Shown: piece after piece, positions 6,474-9,190 of the stretch
How positions within the stretch are numbered: position 1 is the first letter of the stretch
How the letters are laid out: each line of letters starts with the position of its first letter
Assembly: GCA_031275255.1 (NCBI GenBank)
Contig: JAISPA010000098.1
Span: forward strand, 1 to 9,190
Length of the DNA: 9,190 bases
Direction of reading: 5' to 3'
Source of the DNA: Acidaminococcales bacterium
Lineage (GTDB): Bacteria; Bacillota; Negativicutes; Acidaminococcales; JAISLQ01
Notes under the pieces: model-generated
What the model was told of the DNA's origin: nothing
The model's input: the letters and a program-made list of their open reading frames with translations, nothing else
The model's database searches: none
Program-made: the position numbers and the translations under genes

Positions 6474-8951
6474 ATGACAAGGCCAAAAATAGAACTTATG
6501 TCGCCCGCCGGCAATAAGGACGCGCTGCGGGCAGCGGTGAAAGCCGGCGCGGACGCGGTTTATCTGGGCGGGCGCCGTTTCGGCGCCCGCCAATTCGCCG
6601 GCAATTTCGCTCCGGACGAATTGAAAGCCGCTGTAGAATTCGCGCATCTGCGCGGGGTACGCATTTACGTAACGGTCAATATCCTGACGGCCGACAGCGA
6701 AATGCCGGAACTGGCGGATTATCTGGTCTTTCTTTACAACGTGGGCGTGGACGCCGTTATTGTGCAGGACTTGGGCGCGGCGGCGCTCGCGCGCGCGGTT
6801 ACGCCGGACATGCCGCTCTTTGCCAGCACGCAGATGACCGTAACCGATCTCAGCGGCGCGGCGTTCGTGCGCCGGCATGGCTTTTCGCGGGTGGTGCTGG
6901 CGCGCGAGAGTTCGCTCGCGGACATCCGTGCTATCTGCGCCGCCGCCGGCTGCGAAGTCGAAGTCTTTATTCACGGCGCGCTTTGCGTAAGTTATTCCGG
7001 GCAATGCCTCATGAGCAGCCTCATCGGAGGACGCAGCGGCAACCGCGGCCAATGCGCGCAGCCTTGCCGCCTGCCTTATATCATGACGGACGCAGACAGT
7101 AAAGCGGCGCTGCCGGAAGGCGTCGCCGGTCGGTATCTCTTGAGTCCCAGGGACCTTAACGCGATAGACCTTATTCCCGACCTTATCGGCGCGGGCGTTT
7201 CTTCCCTGAAAATCGAAGGGCGTATGAAGCGCCCGGAATATGTGGCGGTAACAACCGAAATCTACCGGCGCGCCATCGACGGCTATTACGCCGGCGCTTT
7301 TCATGTGCCGGAAAAAGACCGGCGGGATTTGCGGCAGATTTTCAACCGCGGCTTTACCACGGCTTATCTGACCGGCAGGCCGGGACGGGAACTTTTGAGT
7401 GACCGCCGCCCCAACAACCGGGGCGTACCGATAGGAAGGGTAACCGCCGCCGCGCGGGGAAACCCTTACATTGAGTTAAAATTGGAAGAAGACTTGAACG
7501 CGGGCGATGAAATCGAAATTTGGGTAAGCGCAGGCGGCCGGGCGGCCGGCACGGTGGAAGAACTTGCGGTGGGCGGACAGGCGGCCGCCGGCGCCCGGCG
7601 CGGCGAGGTGGCGCGCATCGCTTTCCCTCATGCCGTAAAGGTAAACGACCGGGTGTTCCGTACCTTCGATCAACAACTTATGAGCCGCGTGCGCGGTTTT
7701 TTTACTGCGGCGGATGCCTTTTCCCTGCCGGTCGCGGCTGTTGTGCGCGCCGCCCCCGGCGAGCCGTTTACCGTTACTTATAGTGACGCGGCGGGCAACA
7801 GCGGAGCGGCCGCCACTTCTTTCCGCGCCGAGCCGCCGCGCAGCCGTCCCCTGACCGCCGAAAGCGTTAAAAAGCAGATCGGACGGCTGGGCGGAACGGA
7901 TTTTTATTTAGAAAAATTGGATTTAAACCTGACCGGCGACCTGATGGTCCCGCTCAGTGAAATAAACGATGCCCGGCGGCGGGCAATCGCGGCTCTGCGG
8001 CAAACCCGGCTGGACGCCTTTTTGCGCCGGGAAGAAATATCGACGCCCGGCGATGCGATGCTTGCGGAAAGGCCCCGGCAACCCGCCGGCAAACCGCTTC
8101 TCAGCGTCCACGCCGGCGAGTTCAACCAGCTTTGCGCCGCCCTGGAAGGCGGTGCGGATATAATCATATACGGCGACTGCTACAACCGCCGGCCGGCCGG
8201 CGCGGACGAATACCGGCAGGCGGCGCGGATCGTCCGGAAAACCGGCAAAGAGATCTGGTTTGCCGCGCCGCGCCTCACCCTGGAAAGCGACAAAAACTCC
8301 CTGTGCGGCCTGATTGAACTTTTTAAAGAAATTGGCGGCGGCGTACTCGTCTCTTCCCTTGCGGCTTATGCCGCCGCGCGCGGAAGCGGGCTGCCGGTCT
8401 GGATAAACTGCCAGCTCAACGCCTTTAACGCCCTGACGCTTGAATTTTGGCGCAATGAGGGGGCGGCCGGCGTAACCCTTTCGCAGGAGCTTACCCTGCC
8501 GCAGGTGGAAGAGATGGCGCGCAAAGGTATATTGCCCATAGAGTGCATGGCCGACGGGCGCGCGGAATTGATGATAAGCGAGTACTGCGCCGCCGGCGTC
8601 TGGCTGGACGGCGGCGGGGAAAAATCCGGCGGCCGGCCTTGCGTTGAAAAGCAATATTTTCTCCAAGACCGTTTCGGCGAACAATTTCCGATCGTTACCG
8701 ATCAACTGGGGCGCATGCGTATTCTGAACGCCAAGGAGCTTTGCCTGCTCGAACAGGCGGCGCGCCTGTCCGCCGCGCCGGTAGAACGGCTGCGCATCGA
8801 CGCCCGTTATCTCCCGGCGCAGGAGGTCAGGCGGCGGGTGGCGGATTACCGGCAGGCGATCGACGGCAAAAGCGATTTCGCGGCGCGGGCGGGAACAACG
8901 CGCGGCCATTACTTCCGGGGAGTTATCGAACAATCAAAAATACACGTCTGA
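6474..8951 (+). CDS. U32 family protein with DUF3656 domain (RlhA/TrhP-type RNA hydroxylation)
   Basis: This 825-residue cytoplasmic protein belongs to family U32, first named as peptidases or collagenases. Characterised relatives RlhA (23S rRNA C2501) and TrhP (tRNA wobble uridine) are Fe-S proteins for RNA hydroxylation that depend on prephenate. Residues 5-300 form the U32 TIM-barrel-like unit: IELMSPAGNKDALRAAV at the start, the signature EVFIHGALCVSYSGQCLMS (163-181), and SLKIEGRMKRPEYV. Cys171, Cys178, Cys194 and Cys198 (spacing 6, 15, 3) match the [4Fe-4S] ligands of the family. Residues 318-400 look like a beta-barrel, 405-515 fit DUF3656 (PLTAESVKKQIGRLGGTDFYL), and 540-760 resemble a second, degenerate U32 unit. 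The ATG follows GGATGG by 6 bases. It is longer than E. coli RlhA (about 650 residues). Whether the target is rRNA or tRNA cannot be decided, so no symbol is given. Protease activity is unlikely. Confidence 0.9.
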   Translation: MTRPKIELMSPAGNKDALRAAVKAGADAVYLGGRRFGARQFAGNFAPDELKAAVEFAHLRGVRIYVTVNILTADSEMPELADYLVFLYNVGVDAVIVQDLGAAALARAVTPDMPLFASTQMTVTDLSGAAFVRRHGFSRVVLARESSLADIRAICAAAGCEVEVFIHGALCVSYSGQCLMSSLIGGRSGNRGQCAQPCRLPYIMTDADSKAALPEGVAGRYLLSPRDLNAIDLIPDLIGAGVSSLKIEGRMKRPEYVAVTTEIYRRAIDGYYAGAFHVPEKDRRDLRQIFNRGFTTAYLTGRPGRELLSDRRPNNRGVPIGRVTAAARGNPYIELKLEEDLNAGDEIEIWVSAGGRAAGTVEELAVGGQAAAGARRGEVARIAFPHAVKVNDRVFRTFDQQLMSRVRGFFTAADAFSLPVAAVVRAAPGEPFTVTYSDAAGNSGAAATSFRAEPPRSRPLTAESVKKQIGRLGGTDFYLEKLDLNLTGDLMVPLSEINDARRRAIAALRQTRLDAFLRREEISTPGDAMLAERPRQPAGKPLLSVHAGEFNQLCAALEGGADIIIYGDCYNRRPAGADEYRQAARIVRKTGKEIWFAAPRLTLESDKNSLCGLIELFKEIGGGVLVSSLAAYAAARGSGLPVWINCQLNAFNALTLEFWRNEGAAGVTLSQELTLPQVEEMARKGILPIECMADGRAELMISEYCAAGVWLDGGGEKSGGRPCVEKQYFLQDRFGEQFPIVTDQLGRMRILNAKELCLLEQAARLSAAPVERLRIDARYLPAQEVRRRVADYRQAIDGKSDFAARAGTTRGHYFRGVIEQSKIHV

Positions 8952-8997
8952 CTTCGAGAAAAACAGTTACAATCTGAAACAATAGACCGCAAACCAC

Positions 8998-9029
8998 GTG
9001 AAAATAAAACGCAGCCGACGTTTTTTCAC
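8998..9029 (+). terminator. AT-rich hairpin after the U32 gene, possible weak terminator
   Basis: GTGAAA (8998-9003) pairs with TTTCAC (9024-9029), and AAACG (9007-9011) with CGTTT (9019-9023), leaving a 3-base bulge and a 7-base loop. It begins 47 bases after the U32 stop, a fitting place for a terminator. The stem is AT-rich and the T-run is inside it rather than after it, so it is a weak candidate. Confidence 0.3.
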
Positions 9030-9091
9030 TAAGCAGAGACTATTATAAAGCAGAAGACGTGGTGAAACGAAAAAATCATGTTCTCATTATA

Positions 9092-9120
9092 TTGATAGCA
9101 CTTGTTATACGTGTTAGAAT
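9092..9120 (+). promoter_or_regulatory. Strong candidate promoter facing out of the window
   Basis: TTGATA (9092-9097) and TAGAAT (9115-9120) are 17 bases apart, and TGT before TAGAAT makes an extended -10. The predicted transcript start is near 9127, so the transcript would leave the window to the right. Its gene is not visible except for the possible 10-codon frame at 9139. Confidence 0.65.
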
Positions 9121-9138
9121 GTAAAAAAAGGCCGCAAA

Positions 9139-9171
9139 ATGCCAGACAAAGAAGCGGACAAGACGGTGTAA
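9139..9171 (+). CDS. Possible 10-residue leader ORF (very uncertain)
   Basis: ATG 9139 opens MPDKEADKTV followed by TAA, preceded by AAAAAAAGG with 7 bases of spacing, just after the predicted start of the promoter at 9092. GGCCG (9130-9134) and CGGCC (9177-9181) are complementary and bracket it. It could be a regulatory leader peptide, but it lacks the runs of one amino acid seen in classical attenuators and a frame this short arises easily by chance. Confidence 0.15.
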   Translation: MPDKEADKTV

Positions 9172-9190
9172 AGCGACGGCCGGCTTTCAT

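Noticed and set aside
6429..7304. A 291-codon minus-strand frame opposite the start of the U32 gene
   Set aside because: Its product is Arg/Ala/His-rich, and it overlaps the conserved U32 signature on the other strand.
7923..8933. A 336-codon minus-strand frame opposite the U32 gene
   Set aside because: It mirrors the codon bias of the real gene, lacks recognisable motifs, and the + strand product has clear family signatures across the same span.
9029..9190. A 53-codon minus-strand frame starting at the window edge with a hydrophobic, Cys-rich N-terminus
   Set aside because: It runs antisense to a strong promoter, has no visible ribosome site because of the edge, and resembles no known signal peptide or family closely.
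1..9190. tRNA or rRNA genes, CRISPR arrays, insertion sequences, attachment sites, defence or toxin genes
   Set aside because: Reading the gaps I found no cloverleaf, no regularly spaced repeats, no transposase or integrase motifs and no terminal inverted repeats with target duplications.

Overview
The window is chromosomal core sequence from a Bacillota-type bacterium with moderately high GC. Support comes from an RNA polymerase beta' subunit without the trigger-loop insertion (SI3) of Proteobacteria, a small ZapA next to a long U32-family protein (a pairing I associate with Bacillota), and a MalY/PatB-type C-S lyase. A Negativicutes or related clostridial host is my inference. I see no mobile element, CRISPR array, tRNA, rRNA or toxin/defence cassette, and all genes lie on the + strand.

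Layout. (1) 1-3093: 3' three-quarters of rpoC, cut by the window edge. (2) 3094-3396: a gene-free gap with GC-rich hairpins, then an AT-rich stretch with a near-consensus promoter. (3) 3397-5902: a probable three-gene unit: a small tail-anchored protein with one TPR-like repeat, a PLP-dependent MalY/PatB aminotransferase-fold enzyme, and an unrecognised 228-residue soluble protein whose start overlaps the preceding stop by ATGA. (4) 5903-6082: a short gap with a candidate extended -10 promoter whose spacer is an inverted repeat. (5) 6083-6340: zapA, then a hairpin-rich leader. (6) 6474-8951: an 825-residue U32 protein of the RlhA/TrhP type (RNA hydroxylation), with a [4Fe-4S]-type cysteine set, a DUF3656-like middle and a degenerate second U32-like half. 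(7) 8952-9190: an AT-rich tail with a weak hairpin and a strong candidate promoter facing out of the window.

The genes cover transcription (rpoC), amino-acid sulfur chemistry (MalY/PatB), cell division (zapA) and RNA modification (U32). The clearest oddity is in rpoC: about 152 extra residues separate the first and second cysteines of the C-terminal zinc site, and this insert holds two diverged copies of the module that normally occurs once there. The unknown protein coupled to the MalY/PatB enzyme and the tail-anchored protein are the best candidates for undescribed function. I did not find evidence for a dramatic new multi-gene system; most of the window is ordinary housekeeping DNA.
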